A stretch of DNA of 40,587 bases from Paludibacteraceae bacterium (lineage in GTDB: Bacteria; Bacteroidota; Bacteroidia; Bacteroidales; Paludibacteraceae), in the NCBI GenBank assembly GCA_016285885.1, contig JAEERP010000020.1:1-40587 (forward strand), given 5' to 3'. Shown piece by piece: positions 19,901-27,749 of the stretch; position 1 is the stretch's first letter, and the number at the start of each line of letters is the position of its first letter. A model generated the notes under the pieces. The model did not search any database. It was not told the DNA's origin and saw only the letters and a list, made by a program, of their open reading frames with translations. A program made the translations under genes and the position numbers.

Positions 19901-20120
19901 TCGGCAGTTGAGATTCGCTGATGGAGGAGACAGAGATGTCGAGGCTGTTTTTCAACACACCCACCTCCACCTCCAATGAGGCTGTCGGAGCCTCCAGCCG
20001 GGAAGCTTTTTCCTGTTCAAACGTTTGAGTTCGAGAATATGATGTTATCTCACTTGCCTTTACGAAAGCAAAGGATATCACACATAAAACAATCGATCCA
20101 AAATACTTCAAATGTGACAT
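10899..20120 (-). CDS. Giant exported SpvB/TcdB-like RHS toxin with HExxH peptidase tip
   Basis: A 3073-residue protein with a signal peptide (MSHLKYFGSIVLCVISFAFVKA). In order: a GYRFLPHGEHF domain (about 85-190); an SpvB-type domain (about 200-430, NGTASLSYSLEMPPARNG); FG-GAP/VCBS-like Asp-rich repeats (DINGDGLPDKVY near 592, DFNNDGLVD near 682, more near 1300-1606); a TcdB-like segment (about 1630-1720); YD repeats (about 1850-2700); the RHS core (about 2728-2840, ending DPNG); and a unique tip of about 230 residues with HELKH at 2965-2969 and DEVEAH downstream, a zincin site. The architecture equals a fused TcB-TcC cocoon that would encapsulate the tip. No TcA-like pore is present. It is last in an operon of exported proteins and overlaps its immunity gene. 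Confidence 0.9.
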   Translation of the reverse strand: MSHLKYFGSIVLCVISFAFVKASEITSYSRTQTFEQEKASRLEAPTASLEVEVGVLKNSLDISVSSISESQLPKLDRGLTNVTDSFSGYRFLPHGEHFGGKGAKVVLGYDRTKIPSGYTEDDIRTYYYDEQLGHWVALQRDSVDRKNRKIISRTTHFTDMINGVIQAPESPETQGFAPTMMSDLQAADPTAKVQMMEAPQANSNGTASLSYSLEMPPARNGMAPNLTIQYSSDAGSGWLGEGWNMVTSAITVDTRWGVPRYNSDFESETYLLDGQMLLEDGVGLAHREPNHSRKSGNGNSGVRFYPRKEGAFSKIVRIGDKPSNYIWEVTDRKGTKYTYGAYKITERKNADNETVKDTTIIGVVKGKYQGNGSDVISEWHLTRIQEIHGDYVEYTYREEEEYTFKDEEGNALLYAKALYLDSIKAGNAGEDPHTVVVVKNGAEKKIKRSDARYGYLTSSNHLLDSVNIYFEGKYLRGYKFNYKEGDFHTNLLASVSHIGADGNVFNTHELDYYSAPPNLFGGEKTYNSTKAFNPLFESLREGDAFLAKTSMINCTDCSDGFTVGGGANAGAFALYGGVSYTYSNSSGGGRVALVDINGDGLPDKVYQTSKGIGYEPAQWGSSSFGEAISVENPSDEPLLFSFSKSDSHSLSEDVGAGISYASIGATFTQTWDNSHTSVYFQDFNNDGLVDIAYKGEVYFNHLVDGVPTFSRFSSLTPNPIKDTEKSMIPNYPGMSAEVDMDRIIDSLETAFPMHDAVRVWRAPFDGEVSIQSQVSIAPYSVVDDSSQFVDGVRVYLQRGSSNLMVDSLNPATNDTVSTLSNTCSVLKGDLIFFRLQSRRQGWKDDVQWTSDIQYTSPLPIEQDVDGENVRNYNSEADFSAADVSSVVVPANSTVSVTWESALSSSDVRLLIVSSDLQLKNQSVQEEIILSEGQNLPEGSANFSFSDSTLLTFKIVSDNPVRHDAVSWRPVVEVMGADGATDVVRLSPLPKQYNNKVEVYGPTTLSFVDEDGDEVTYVDNDSVSIVLGLTDIERPNKMKVYCYENNRLVDEVLDGAKYAVEDLENHAYRFIAYSDTVESGHVDIAFHRTYLLEYQDENEQTVSEEQDTVITTIRTSLYTDFPDSLSCLGSFYKGWGQFAYNSGKENEKDPINLADLKMKSMKISEDDQNLLKSWGENEDAEIDPDELSRIVGKTDEMKLFPMSYDVASNTYVGATKFTWVGASAQSASRMGNPVIDTMDFAPSYNFTKSDDPALTGTCSAPTLSTASFTNSRSASCGVKIKKFGLGASGGSSDTKSHTENSVLDLNGDGYPDWLHCKSDRNQGDDRQSMDVTYTSVDGSLSEQKVYFSKGGLPMQEANAWCMGMNLSYKLSDDSNASEGGGEGSGGITKAIAEIKAAFTLKNQVKMAQEAAKATQPLSTSANGNYSRNESRSVWEWYDINGDGLPDKVYPNKVRLNLGYSFTPDITFSSGEIYHGETQNGGAGTSITVPLCGSGRICAGRNTTFSYTEVTSQLMDVNSDGLPDMVYLGNDGESILAKINMGDSYSDSIQLYQDPKGCSINASKATAQSKFANGGAVFSAGIFTISPFVSGGTSKSTSRTISGISDVDGDGFLDLMKSNSETELKVHHSMIGATNKLKSVTNPFGGKFTIEYAHTKPTTDHPGGKWAMSALTISDSTEVNPLIKTLFAYENGKRDRREREFLGFGKVYTISMDGADTIRTLLQEYDVNHYLTAGALTRSLIAGKDTSFKYREERTNYQHYSVSGNGSLDVDQTASTERLFSAPAEKTSVAYEDGNSLNLSKETYAYLSYGNLGNYHFEDLTNGAFGDYTTTIEYDKDQYATPKHVVVKGSDEEIYREVRASYEDEITPWAITKMEQSLGEGKNAVATFEYNPYGNITKKTLPKNANGEQMFFTYLYDRKYNMYPERVTDAFGYRSEMEDYDYRYGIPRTVRDMNGYTVQYHVDDLGRIDTIIAPNEQSEGVPYTVAYQYVNGADYKTSYAVTSHYDPQHPSDPLLTVTHVDGLGRPYQVKKEAEVIDNSQQAEVKYIVSGRTKYDALGRTVETTHPTTCPLTAYADIVDFNTLTLNTATYDAIDRPLTQTLPGDESGPESVTRMAYSIEDGRMKSTVTAPNNDVSYSYTNGAGQTSKTERVEPGTNEPVVIEYAFDPIGQLLTVTDAGNNVTSYAYDLAGRRLSVNHPSAGLTTFVYDNAGNVLQRGTANGDTITYQYEYNRLVKTEYPRHPENNVTYTYGGRNAKHNRVGRLALVEDGSGATEYYYGKMGEVTKQRRTLVIPNVAVATYTTEWAYDSHNRLQEMIYPDGEKVKYFYNLGGQLSSVIGEKKYLYRYIDTIGYDMYEQRKYMKYGNGTETRYTYSPNRRRLATLSVTSPAYEGEIMSNVYRYDEMDNITSLVNDVTAKAIGNAGRTIGGRTSHSYDYDRWSRLIGAEGSFRASDTDTAHYNLSMSYDKLYNVTSKKLDLIQENLQFKGRLESGHEFTYTYDEENTFKLLNVNAKEYSSDSAVTDTFRSVHLYDFDANGNQILAAVNPTDDSTCVSDTAGQKVRQMLWDEENRLLAINDNGFVSNYFYDASGERTVKLSAPDLAVYVNSEKALENDSAMMKFVGYVSPYLVVTNGGRYTKHIYAGAQRIASKMGDIDAFGADPRRMEYAGADIREIDFADKYGKQNGALAARYDSFNVENRPKENNDYVNGKSFCCGGTPLSELSDDNTGEGERADYEGDIRLYHVDHLGSTTLVTDIDGEITQHVAYIPYGEVFVEQRNGSWNTPYLFNAKELDEETGLYYYGARYLDPTLAMWLSVDPLFEKYVGMTPYNYCAGNPVGLVDPNGTTLTPAAEEMAGEMVRFAVDKISEINVKIDKGVSDEKLQEYKADKERYKEAIKEINTMRESDQLYDFKTYYKEPYTDYDENDIPYERHSAGFVSYDQDTKTFIINVNTYYAYPDEIVNLGDFAHELKHGYQFEIGLLSLKGTKDGGITKDAGALYDYFDEVEAHLRGDDFESKMDKTPYPAAYKNLPKPANNKNLMVRPVYIHRVENRQDHKYEIFRNINGVTSKKNSKKE
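11620..11935 (-). repeat. RHS core repeat copy inside the giant toxin gene
   Basis: About 315 bases encoding IRLYHVDHLGS through YCAGNP are nearly identical to the core of every orphan cassette on both strands and look GC-richer than the toxin tips beside them. Homology to the cassettes begins at ATATCCGCC; the linker before it (LSELSDDNTGEGERADYEG) is unlike the cassette leader apart from scattered matches. This is the natural substrate for tip replacement by recombination. Confidence 0.85.
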
Positions 20121-20180
20121 AAAAATACTTAAATTGTATTGGTTGACGTCTTAATCTACATTAGTTAACACTCACCTCAT

Positions 20181-23100
20181 TTAGGGGTTCTTAGGGTCTT
20201 TGTTTCGTTGGATTCCAACGAACTCAGTGCAATCCAAAGCCTCATTCTTTTGGTTATAAACTAGTTTCCCTGAGTGAAGGGAAACAGGGAGTTGGTACAC
20301 GTTGCCCCACAAGTCAGTGACCAAGATGATACCGCCCTGATTATCATAATGATAATAGTATTGGCGTTGCTCATAATCATCATTGCCCATATCTACATTC
20401 GCACTTCGCAGGGCCGTGCTAGCCAATTCCGGACATGCTTTAGCCGGTTCCGTCAATTGGGCATCGAGCGTATCGAAACGCATCGTCAATCCCTCATATG
20501 CGTTCGCCCACAATGAAGGATAGTTCTGCTCCTTTTGAAGAGCCACACGTTCCACGCGGCGGGCATCCGCACCGAACGAAGCATTGCCCCCCACTTTAGA
20601 GACCAAAATACGGTCATCAATGTAGACGTGCTTGAACCAGAGCGAATCACTCGTCTTCTCAAAATAAGGATTGACCCACATGCGGTAATTATCAACCGAG
20701 CCATCTATTATTGCCTGAACCGAATTGACATAGACCGCACTTTGGGAGGCCTCCATCATGTAGGTCAATGCACCGTTCCCATCATACCAACGGGTTGACA
20801 AACATCCATTGTCACTCTCGGCATATACGTTATTCTCCGCATCATAGGTGGTTTGCAACATAGGGAAACCTCCAGCTGGAATGAATTCCGGCAATGGATT
20901 AGAGAGGGACAAAACTCTTTGTGACAACATATTGCCATTGGCATCGTATTCATATAGCGTAGTATTGAACGCATTCTGTGAGTTATCCGCCAAGTCTTGT
21001 TTGTAATCAGGAGCATAGGGTGACGCATAGTGGAATTCATCACGAGACCTGCCTTCCGACCTGCCTGGTTCCAAAATGTTGTTTTGCTCAAACCTGATGC
21101 TCTCGACGGAGAGTCTTGCAGAATCGTCGTAGGCATGATAGGATGTCAGAGAAAGTGTGTCCATACTTTGTGGATCATCGATACGATTCCGATATAGGTT
21201 GAGATATTCGGCATACTCTTTCAGTGTCCAGTTGACATACAAACTTTTGTCGACGGACAAACCAGAATAATCTATTTTTTCGTTGTTCTGAGCGAACATT
21301 TGTTTCTCCTCCAAATGGAGTTGCTCCGCACCGCTCCGGTTGTTCCTGACAGTAAAGGAGGTGCTATCCGTAAAGACTTTCCTGAATGTCTCGTCACCAT
21401 TGCAATATTTAGAATGGACACGGTTCCCTCTAATGTCGTACCATATGGAATCTGCATAATTGTATATATAGGCTTTTTCACCCCACACATGTTCCAATTG
21501 TCCCGCCACATTATAGCGGTATTTCACCATTTCACCATCCGGATAGATGATTTCCGCCAAGCGGTTCCATGTGTCATACTTGAATTGTGTCACATAAGTC
21601 TCGATGGACTTGTTAGGGATAACCAATGTGCGGCGCACCTTGACAAGTTCCCCATGTCTGCCATAGAAGTATTCCTGCGCACCAGTTGCGTCGATCATTA
21701 GAGAGAGTTTGCCCACTCTATTGTGCGATGCGTTCTTGTCTCCGTAGAAGAGATAGACGTTGTCAAGCGGATTAGGGTAAGCGATTTTCGTCAACAATCC
21801 TTGGTGATACTCGTAATGAATGGAGCGACCATCACCCTTTGTCTTTTGCGTCATCCGGCCATCCTTCCCATATTCGTACGTGATTGTGCCATGGAGAAGA
21901 CTTGACTGAGACACCAAATGCCCGTTCGAGTCGTATTGGTACCGCACGTCGTCCTCTGGTGTCACCGCACGGATTACATTCCCCAAAGCGTCATAATCAT
22001 ATTCGCTTTTGTCCACAAAGAAGATGACGTCCCCCTTCCCATATATCGCATTGACACATGGCGTTTTCTTGCGAAGTAAATGATTCCGGTGGTCGTAATA
22101 AATTTCTTCCAATGGTTGTCCAGGAATACCACTCCATTCTGAGAAGCGGCTCAACGTCAAACAATTTCCCTCATCGTCGCCATATACGTGGACGAACTGA
22201 TGTGTGCCAGTAATCGTATCAACACGATCCAACGCATCATGGCTTAGTGTTGAGTCCGCCGATTCATATACGGCATCGTCCATATTCTTTTCGTTTCCGT
22301 TGTGGATTGCCGGGGAGCAGACAGTAGCGACACGCCCGAACGGATCGAATGTCTTAGCCTGCGTCGTAACCCAACTCAAATTCTTTGTGGCACTTTTCGA
22401 GTCTACATTCACATTCGCCAAAGACATCCTACGAACAGATTGTAGTGGACGACCGAATCCATCCGTCAAAGTGTAGGTGGTCATCCATTTTTCATCGGAT
22501 GTGCTGAATGGCGCATTGTATCGTATGGTAGAAGCCACTAGTGGGTCGGCTATTTCATTGCAACGACAGGTATCCACCGTAATCGTGTCATAGGATACCG
22601 TGTAGATGGAGTCCTCGAATCGCATTGACGGGCAGATATCCCAATCCTCCAAATTCACAGAATCGTTCTCCTTACCCATTATAACTTGTATGATTTTTGC
22701 CTTTATGTTGTCGGCAATGATTCCCTCCCGGATACTGTCAGGGATAACAAGTACCAACGAATCCGTAAATATGCGCAAGTCTAAAGAGTCTTCCCCCAGA
22801 ATCTGATTCTTCATTTCGTATGAGTAAACAATGGAGAATGGTACATCTTGGTCTTGCTCATTAGGTGCTAAAATAGTATCGATTCTACCAAAAGCATCAA
22901 AGGTGCGTTTCAGTTCGAAACCGTTCAAGTCCCTAACTGTCGTTGGCCTTCCATAAGGATAGATATAGTCCTCCAATTCAGTCCTGTAGCCAAGATTGTT
23001 TTCCACGCGGTCGAGGAACATGTTGAACCTCCGGTCATAGCGGTAGGTGCAGGTCACAGAATCCCTTTGTGCGTTGGCAGGGAATCGGATCTCCGATATG

Positions 23101-25247
23101 TTCCAATCTTCATCGTATAAGAAGAAGGTTTTCTCATCTCCCTTTGTATGAGACAACAGATGGAACGGATAATCAGCAGAATATTCGAAAGCATCTCTGA
23201 ATAGATATGCATTGTCATCCGCACCCATTTTCGCCTCTATGCTCTTCAACAGGATTCGTCCATCATCTTTCCCCTCATGGATAAAATGGACATTCGAGCC
23301 GTCACTATAGTTCACCTTGCTCAACGTACCCAATGCGTCATTGTACTCATATGAAATCATGTAGTTATAGTTGCCTATTGTCGTGCGTTTCTCCGTCAAC
23401 CGTACGTTAATGAAATTCGACGTCGGTCCATCCGTCACGGTCCAAGTGTATAGCGTTTTCTTCAGGACGTTGTCCTTTTCCGCATTGTAGAGCAAATGCT
23501 CCGTGACTCTGCCCAAAAGTTCCGTATGGATTGAGTCGTAAGCATAATGTTTCACGCTATATCGGAGGGGTTGGTCATTTCTCGTATCTATGTGGGAGGT
23601 AGTGACTTCCTCGAACCCGATGAAGTAGCCTAGACTGTCACAGTAAGGTTGTTTGTATGTGTATCGGTTAAAAGAAGGTGCACCATCCGCACTCACCCCA
23701 TCATTCACCCAAAACGTGCTCAAGACGCGCTTGCCTTTATGTTGGTCCGTGTAGTTGAAATACCATTGGATCAGCGTGTCGAACGGAATATCCATGATGT
23801 TGACGCCCTGAAGGAAAAGGGAATCGAGCACATCCTTTGTGCGATCAATCAACAGTGATTTGTAAAGATCATCCGCCTGAATAGAGTCGTTCACTTTTTG
23901 GGTAAAAATGTTAACGCACTCCGAAAACATCAAGTCGGTCGGATATTGTTTCACATCTACCGTCGATATACTTCCGAATGTGTCCGGCTCCGCCGAATAG
24001 GCGTAATCCACAGTGAAGCATCCACCCAACGGGGTGTGTACGGACTTCAGCAAGTCTGTTCGGTCGATGATAAGACTATCCAACGATATGTTATGATACA
24101 GATTCCTATACATCTTACGTTTTGCCACCGAATCCTTATCCGCATAATATTCAAAAGAATGCTTGTACTCCTGTTTCCTTACTGAACCGTCGTTCATTAT
24201 CTTATACCCATAGGAAAGGAGACTGTCCAACTTGCTTGGGGTTCCACTGTATCTGAAAGCATATTCACGTACATTGATCCATTTGTCATTTCCTCTAGGT
24301 TTTTCTTTAGCGGTTAAGATAGATACTCCCATCACTTGTTTGAAGGAAATGTCCTTACCCTGCCATTTCTTTTGTTTTCCGTTTCCTTTAATCGCTATGC
24401 AGGTGTGAGGTTCCCGCTTAGGGTTACCCACGAAAATGGAGTCGTTGTCAGAGATGTTCTTGCCATATTGATAACGCACATAGTCTCCGTAAGAATTGAC
24501 GGTCTCGGAAATTTTCCATGTTAATATCTGTGAGTTGGAGTCTGCCCTCACTACATCCTTCAAGACGTTGTCTTTGTCATATTGCCCGAAACGGTAGGTC
24601 ACACCTTCGCTATCGGTATACTCCCAACGCCCCGTCGACTCTTGTTCTTTGCCCAAGATGAAAAGGATTCTTTCATTTCCCGGGTTCACTTGGTATTGAT
24701 ATATCTTCGCAGTGTCGCCTTGCATGCCTACGTAGGCGATTCTCTTGCCGTTTAGCAAGAACCTCTTCCCCTGTTCATTCGTTTCACACATGGTGTCTGT
24801 TTCGACACACGGGAGGTCTAGGTTCCATCCGACACCCATGTTGCCGATTCCTCGGCTACTGTTGTACGAAACGGTCATGCGGGGAGATAGATGGTGATGC
24901 GCCGCCGGGCGGAAGATGTCGTATGACAGCAACACATCCCCTTCCCCGTTGGAATACGGCATGGAGACCAGCTCCACTTCATCCGCCGGATTGGCATCAG
25001 GCAGCGACGTGAAATAATCAGGCGAGAAGCCGAATGGCTCTATTACGGATGGCCACTCCACAGGAATAGCCTGCGTAATGGTATCATATTCATGCAAGTC
25101 CTGCATGGAGACCTCCTCCAAATCCCTCATGGCATCGTATACGACACCATGGTTGAGGTTGGTGATGTCCCTGGCCTCCATCACGGCGGCGACAGAGATC
25201 AGGCATGAACAGACTCCTATTTTCCAGCAAAAACCGCTCATTTCCAT
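20181..25247 (-). CDS. SpvB/RHS protein lacking core and toxin tip
   Basis: A 1688-residue paralogue of the giant toxin, with an N-terminal signal-like segment (CWKIGVCSCLISVAAVMEA). It has an SpvB-like region (DVLLSYDIFRPAAHHHLSP near 105), a TcdB-like segment (TPLGGCFTVDYAY) and long YD repeats that match the giant protein almost block for block (RTLVIPN, DGEMVKYRYN). It lacks the FG-GAP insertions. Where the giant protein reads IRLYHVDHLGSTTLVTD, this one reads YYYHYDNQGGIILVTD and stops about 50 residues later, with no YYYGARYLDP core and no tip. It could be a partner shell, an adaptor or a decayed toxin. It starts 1 base after the 825-residue gene, and 60 bases separate it from the giant toxin gene. 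Confidence 0.88.
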   Translation of the reverse strand: MEMSGFCWKIGVCSCLISVAAVMEARDITNLNHGVVYDAMRDLEEVSMQDLHEYDTITQAIPVEWPSVIEPFGFSPDYFTSLPDANPADEVELVSMPYSNGEGDVLLSYDIFRPAAHHHLSPRMTVSYNSSRGIGNMGVGWNLDLPCVETDTMCETNEQGKRFLLNGKRIAYVGMQGDTAKIYQYQVNPGNERILFILGKEQESTGRWEYTDSEGVTYRFGQYDKDNVLKDVVRADSNSQILTWKISETVNSYGDYVRYQYGKNISDNDSIFVGNPKREPHTCIAIKGNGKQKKWQGKDISFKQVMGVSILTAKEKPRGNDKWINVREYAFRYSGTPSKLDSLLSYGYKIMNDGSVRKQEYKHSFEYYADKDSVAKRKMYRNLYHNISLDSLIIDRTDLLKSVHTPLGGCFTVDYAYSAEPDTFGSISTVDVKQYPTDLMFSECVNIFTQKVNDSIQADDLYKSLLIDRTKDVLDSLFLQGVNIMDIPFDTLIQWYFNYTDQHKGKRVLSTFWVNDGVSADGAPSFNRYTYKQPYCDSLGYFIGFEEVTTSHIDTRNDQPLRYSVKHYAYDSIHTELLGRVTEHLLYNAEKDNVLKKTLYTWTVTDGPTSNFINVRLTEKRTTIGNYNYMISYEYNDALGTLSKVNYSDGSNVHFIHEGKDDGRILLKSIEAKMGADDNAYLFRDAFEYSADYPFHLLSHTKGDEKTFFLYDEDWNISEIRFPANAQRDSVTCTYRYDRRFNMFLDRVENNLGYRTELEDYIYPYGRPTTVRDLNGFELKRTFDAFGRIDTILAPNEQDQDVPFSIVYSYEMKNQILGEDSLDLRIFTDSLVLVIPDSIREGIIADNIKAKIIQVIMGKENDSVNLEDWDICPSMRFEDSIYTVSYDTITVDTCRCNEIADPLVASTIRYNAPFSTSDEKWMTTYTLTDGFGRPLQSVRRMSLANVNVDSKSATKNLSWVTTQAKTFDPFGRVATVCSPAIHNGNEKNMDDAVYESADSTLSHDALDRVDTITGTHQFVHVYGDDEGNCLTLSRFSEWSGIPGQPLEEIYYDHRNHLLRKKTPCVNAIYGKGDVIFFVDKSEYDYDALGNVIRAVTPEDDVRYQYDSNGHLVSQSSLLHGTITYEYGKDGRMTQKTKGDGRSIHYEYHQGLLTKIAYPNPLDNVYLFYGDKNASHNRVGKLSLMIDATGAQEYFYGRHGELVKVRRTLVIPNKSIETYVTQFKYDTWNRLAEIIYPDGEMVKYRYNVAGQLEHVWGEKAYIYNYADSIWYDIRGNRVHSKYCNGDETFRKVFTDSTSFTVRNNRSGAEQLHLEEKQMFAQNNEKIDYSGLSVDKSLYVNWTLKEYAEYLNLYRNRIDDPQSMDTLSLTSYHAYDDSARLSVESIRFEQNNILEPGRSEGRSRDEFHYASPYAPDYKQDLADNSQNAFNTTLYEYDANGNMLSQRVLSLSNPLPEFIPAGGFPMLQTTYDAENNVYAESDNGCLSTRWYDGNGALTYMMEASQSAVYVNSVQAIIDGSVDNYRMWVNPYFEKTSDSLWFKHVYIDDRILVSKVGGNASFGADARRVERVALQKEQNYPSLWANAYEGLTMRFDTLDAQLTEPAKACPELASTALRSANVDMGNDDYEQRQYYYHYDNQGGIILVTDLWGNVYQLPVSLHSGKLVYNQKNEALDCTEFVGIQRNKDPKNP

Positions 25248-25248
25248 C

Positions 25249-27726
25249 TTATTTTATTACTGTTATACCATCAAATACTTGTCCATCATCCGTAACGACA
25301 ATCACGATATACGTTCCTGGTTCATTCACTGAGAATGATTTTGAGGCTCTCCCTTCCCTCACATTTTCGTTCTCTTCCCGTATTAGTGTGTTATTAAGCG
25401 TATAGACGAAGAATGTAGCGGAAGATGAGCTCGGCAGGGTGACTGCTGCAGTGAATGTTCTATCATCAGAGTTCCACAAACTCATGGATGGGGCGTTTAA
25501 GGCTTTCCGTGAGGAACCACTACAATTCACATTAAAATCAATCAGATATCTCATGAAACCCGTTGGGTGGGCGTAGACACTCCCTTCATTCGAGTAATAG
25601 AACAAATTAGATGTGCTGTATTGATCGAAGAAGAAATACGGGAATTCCCCTCTTCCCCAGTTGAAATGTTCCAGCAAAACCCCCGTCACATTTCCATTTG
25701 TCGATTTCACACCAAATTTAAAGGTATTCTCATTATTAACCACATTAACGACATATATGGATTCTCCGTTCTTATATATTCGAACCTCGTTTGGCGCCGT
25801 CATTTGGATTCGTATGTTATCCCCTACGTTCACATCCAACGCATTGGCTAATATTGCCCCGTTGCTTATGACGTTTAGCTTTCCTTCACTTATCCTTACG
25901 CCATAACGGAAGACGCCTTCTTGCGCATGTGATGCAGTATCGTTAATAAAAGCCACTTTCGATTCGGATTGCACATCGGTCAAATTCCAAGAAATTGAGC
26001 CATAATTTCCTTCGCAGTTGGCGCTGTTGCAAGCGAAATTCACGTCAACCAGCGTTATGCCCGTCCCGTCAAAATCAACCGTATTACAATTTTTTGGCAT
26101 CACAACCAGAGAATAATTGGCATTAGCCAATGGAGCCACATTTCTCACGACAAAGGAGTCTTGGGCGAATACGGTATCAATACCGCCATTCCATCCCGGC
26201 ATGAATGAGCAATAGAATCCATCGTCGTTCTGTGGCAACGTCAGTTTCACGTAGCCATCACTGTTGGCTTGGTATCCGTTACATGTCGGATCCGTCACCT
26301 CGAGGATGTACTCATATTTCTCCGGATTTGTTTCCTCCATCGGAACACCTGCGTATGCGAAAGTGAAATAGCAGATAGAGTCAAATCGTATATCGTTGAA
26401 GATTATTTTCTTACGTTCTTCGTCGACTTCACTCATGCAGATAGTGTCCACCTTTGTCTCGAATGCATCTGTGCCGGAACGGTCTATCAGGATGTAAATA
26501 TTGCTATCCCTGTGCAAGGCGATTTCTTCGTCCTCCACCATTCCATAACCCAGTTCTATGCGATGGGTGTAACTATCATCCACACCATAGGGTTGTAGTT
26601 TCCAGATTCGTTTCATGACTTTCAGGCTGTCGGTATAATCAACAGTATCAGACATCTCTTCCACCGCCAGCTCCATCAAAGTGGATTTCCCATTGTCCCC
26701 AAAGAGGATGTAGGAAGAGTCCGGGATAGATGTATTCTCCGAGAATCCGACCTCAAGGAGATTATATGCGGATGATTTCTGTTCCTCTGAGTTGCCCTGA
26801 TGGTAAGTGTCATCCACGTCATAGGCATCCTCCTCATAGGCGGTGGTGGATTTCTCCTGATGGAACCCACTCCGGTCGTCTCTTCCATAACCGGTCACTC
26901 GGTTCTTATAGGTATTGTCCTTCCAAAGAAGATTCCCGTTCGGAGCGATATAGAGAGGAAGCGTTATGCCATATTTAAGGGCGAGGTAGGATTCCACGCG
27001 TAGCCTCTCTCCTGTACGCAGAAAACGTGGGTAGACTGCCACTTCCGGCATATAAAACGTGCGGGATGGCAATGAATTGGCTTCCTCGTCTATCGCCGTA
27101 TCTCCTGCGGCCCAAGCCTGCTCGAATTTGCCTCCCAGGTTTATTTTCGCGGAGCGTCCCGTCCTCCAGATGGAATGGTCTGATTTCTGAGCCTCCTGGT
27201 AGGTGAGGATCTTCACCCTTTGGGCAGTGTCATTAGCCACCAACAAATCGGGGCTATAATCGTACACCCTCTTCCCATCGGCGGTTGTCCGTATTACCTT
27301 GGTCTTGGAGAGTACCCTTCCCTGTTCGGGTTGTCCTTTGACATGGTAGAGGAAAGACTCCTTCGCCGCATCTGTTTTCTTCGCCCCCACTACAGCGACG
27401 ACCGTCTTCTGGGAAAGCTCAGTCCCTTTCACGCTGAATTCCCGACTCACGGTGCTGTCGAACGGCATGGCGGGATTAAAATTATAGGTGTGTATCTCCG
27501 ACCGGGGAGCGATCACCTCCTCTGTCGTGCCCATCCGATAGAGATGAGACTCATTAGCGGATTGATCCGCCCAATGGTAAGAACCATTCAGATTGCCAGA
27601 GGCCGGAGCCGTCTGGAACCACACACTTGGAGAGGCCACGCCCCCTGGGTTTGGTTGAGCGTATGATACTGCGGCACAAATGCCTAATATTGCAGACACG
27701 CCAAAAATCTTTCCCGTCGCGTTCAT
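25249..27726 (-). CDS. T9SS-type secreted surface protein, 825 aa
   Basis: The signal peptide (ending AAVSYAQ) is followed by GGVASPSVWFQTAP, a typical start for secreted Bacteroidota proteins with a lectin-like or DUF8202-like layout. RVESYLALKYGITL with GRDDRSGFHQEKS (about 240-290) matches that family as I remember it. A second lectin-like region (about 560-680) is followed by a C-terminal domain of about 80 residues ending in GTYIVIVVTDDGQVFDGITVIK-like sequence, the form of a type A T9SS sorting signal. It is probably exported through T9SS and anchored or released at the surface. It sits between the VWA gene and the RHS pair with gaps of 23 and 1 bases. Confidence 0.8.
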   Translation of the reverse strand: MNATGKIFGVSAILGICAAVSYAQPNPGGVASPSVWFQTAPASGNLNGSYHWADQSANESHLYRMGTTEEVIAPRSEIHTYNFNPAMPFDSTVSREFSVKGTELSQKTVVAVVGAKKTDAAKESFLYHVKGQPEQGRVLSKTKVIRTTADGKRVYDYSPDLLVANDTAQRVKILTYQEAQKSDHSIWRTGRSAKINLGGKFEQAWAAGDTAIDEEANSLPSRTFYMPEVAVYPRFLRTGERLRVESYLALKYGITLPLYIAPNGNLLWKDNTYKNRVTGYGRDDRSGFHQEKSTTAYEEDAYDVDDTYHQGNSEEQKSSAYNLLEVGFSENTSIPDSSYILFGDNGKSTLMELAVEEMSDTVDYTDSLKVMKRIWKLQPYGVDDSYTHRIELGYGMVEDEEIALHRDSNIYILIDRSGTDAFETKVDTICMSEVDEERKKIIFNDIRFDSICYFTFAYAGVPMEETNPEKYEYILEVTDPTCNGYQANSDGYVKLTLPQNDDGFYCSFMPGWNGGIDTVFAQDSFVVRNVAPLANANYSLVVMPKNCNTVDFDGTGITLVDVNFACNSANCEGNYGSISWNLTDVQSESKVAFINDTASHAQEGVFRYGVRISEGKLNVISNGAILANALDVNVGDNIRIQMTAPNEVRIYKNGESIYVVNVVNNENTFKFGVKSTNGNVTGVLLEHFNWGRGEFPYFFFDQYSTSNLFYYSNEGSVYAHPTGFMRYLIDFNVNCSGSSRKALNAPSMSLWNSDDRTFTAAVTLPSSSSATFFVYTLNNTLIREENENVREGRASKSFSVNEPGTYIVIVVTDDGQVFDGITVIK

Positions 27727-27749
27727 AGGTTTGATATCGTTATTTTTTG

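Noticed and set aside
20121-20180. A promoter between the tipless RHS gene and the giant toxin gene.
   Set aside because: The 60-base gap has no TAnnTTTG with a correctly spaced TTG on the minus strand, so co-transcription is simpler.
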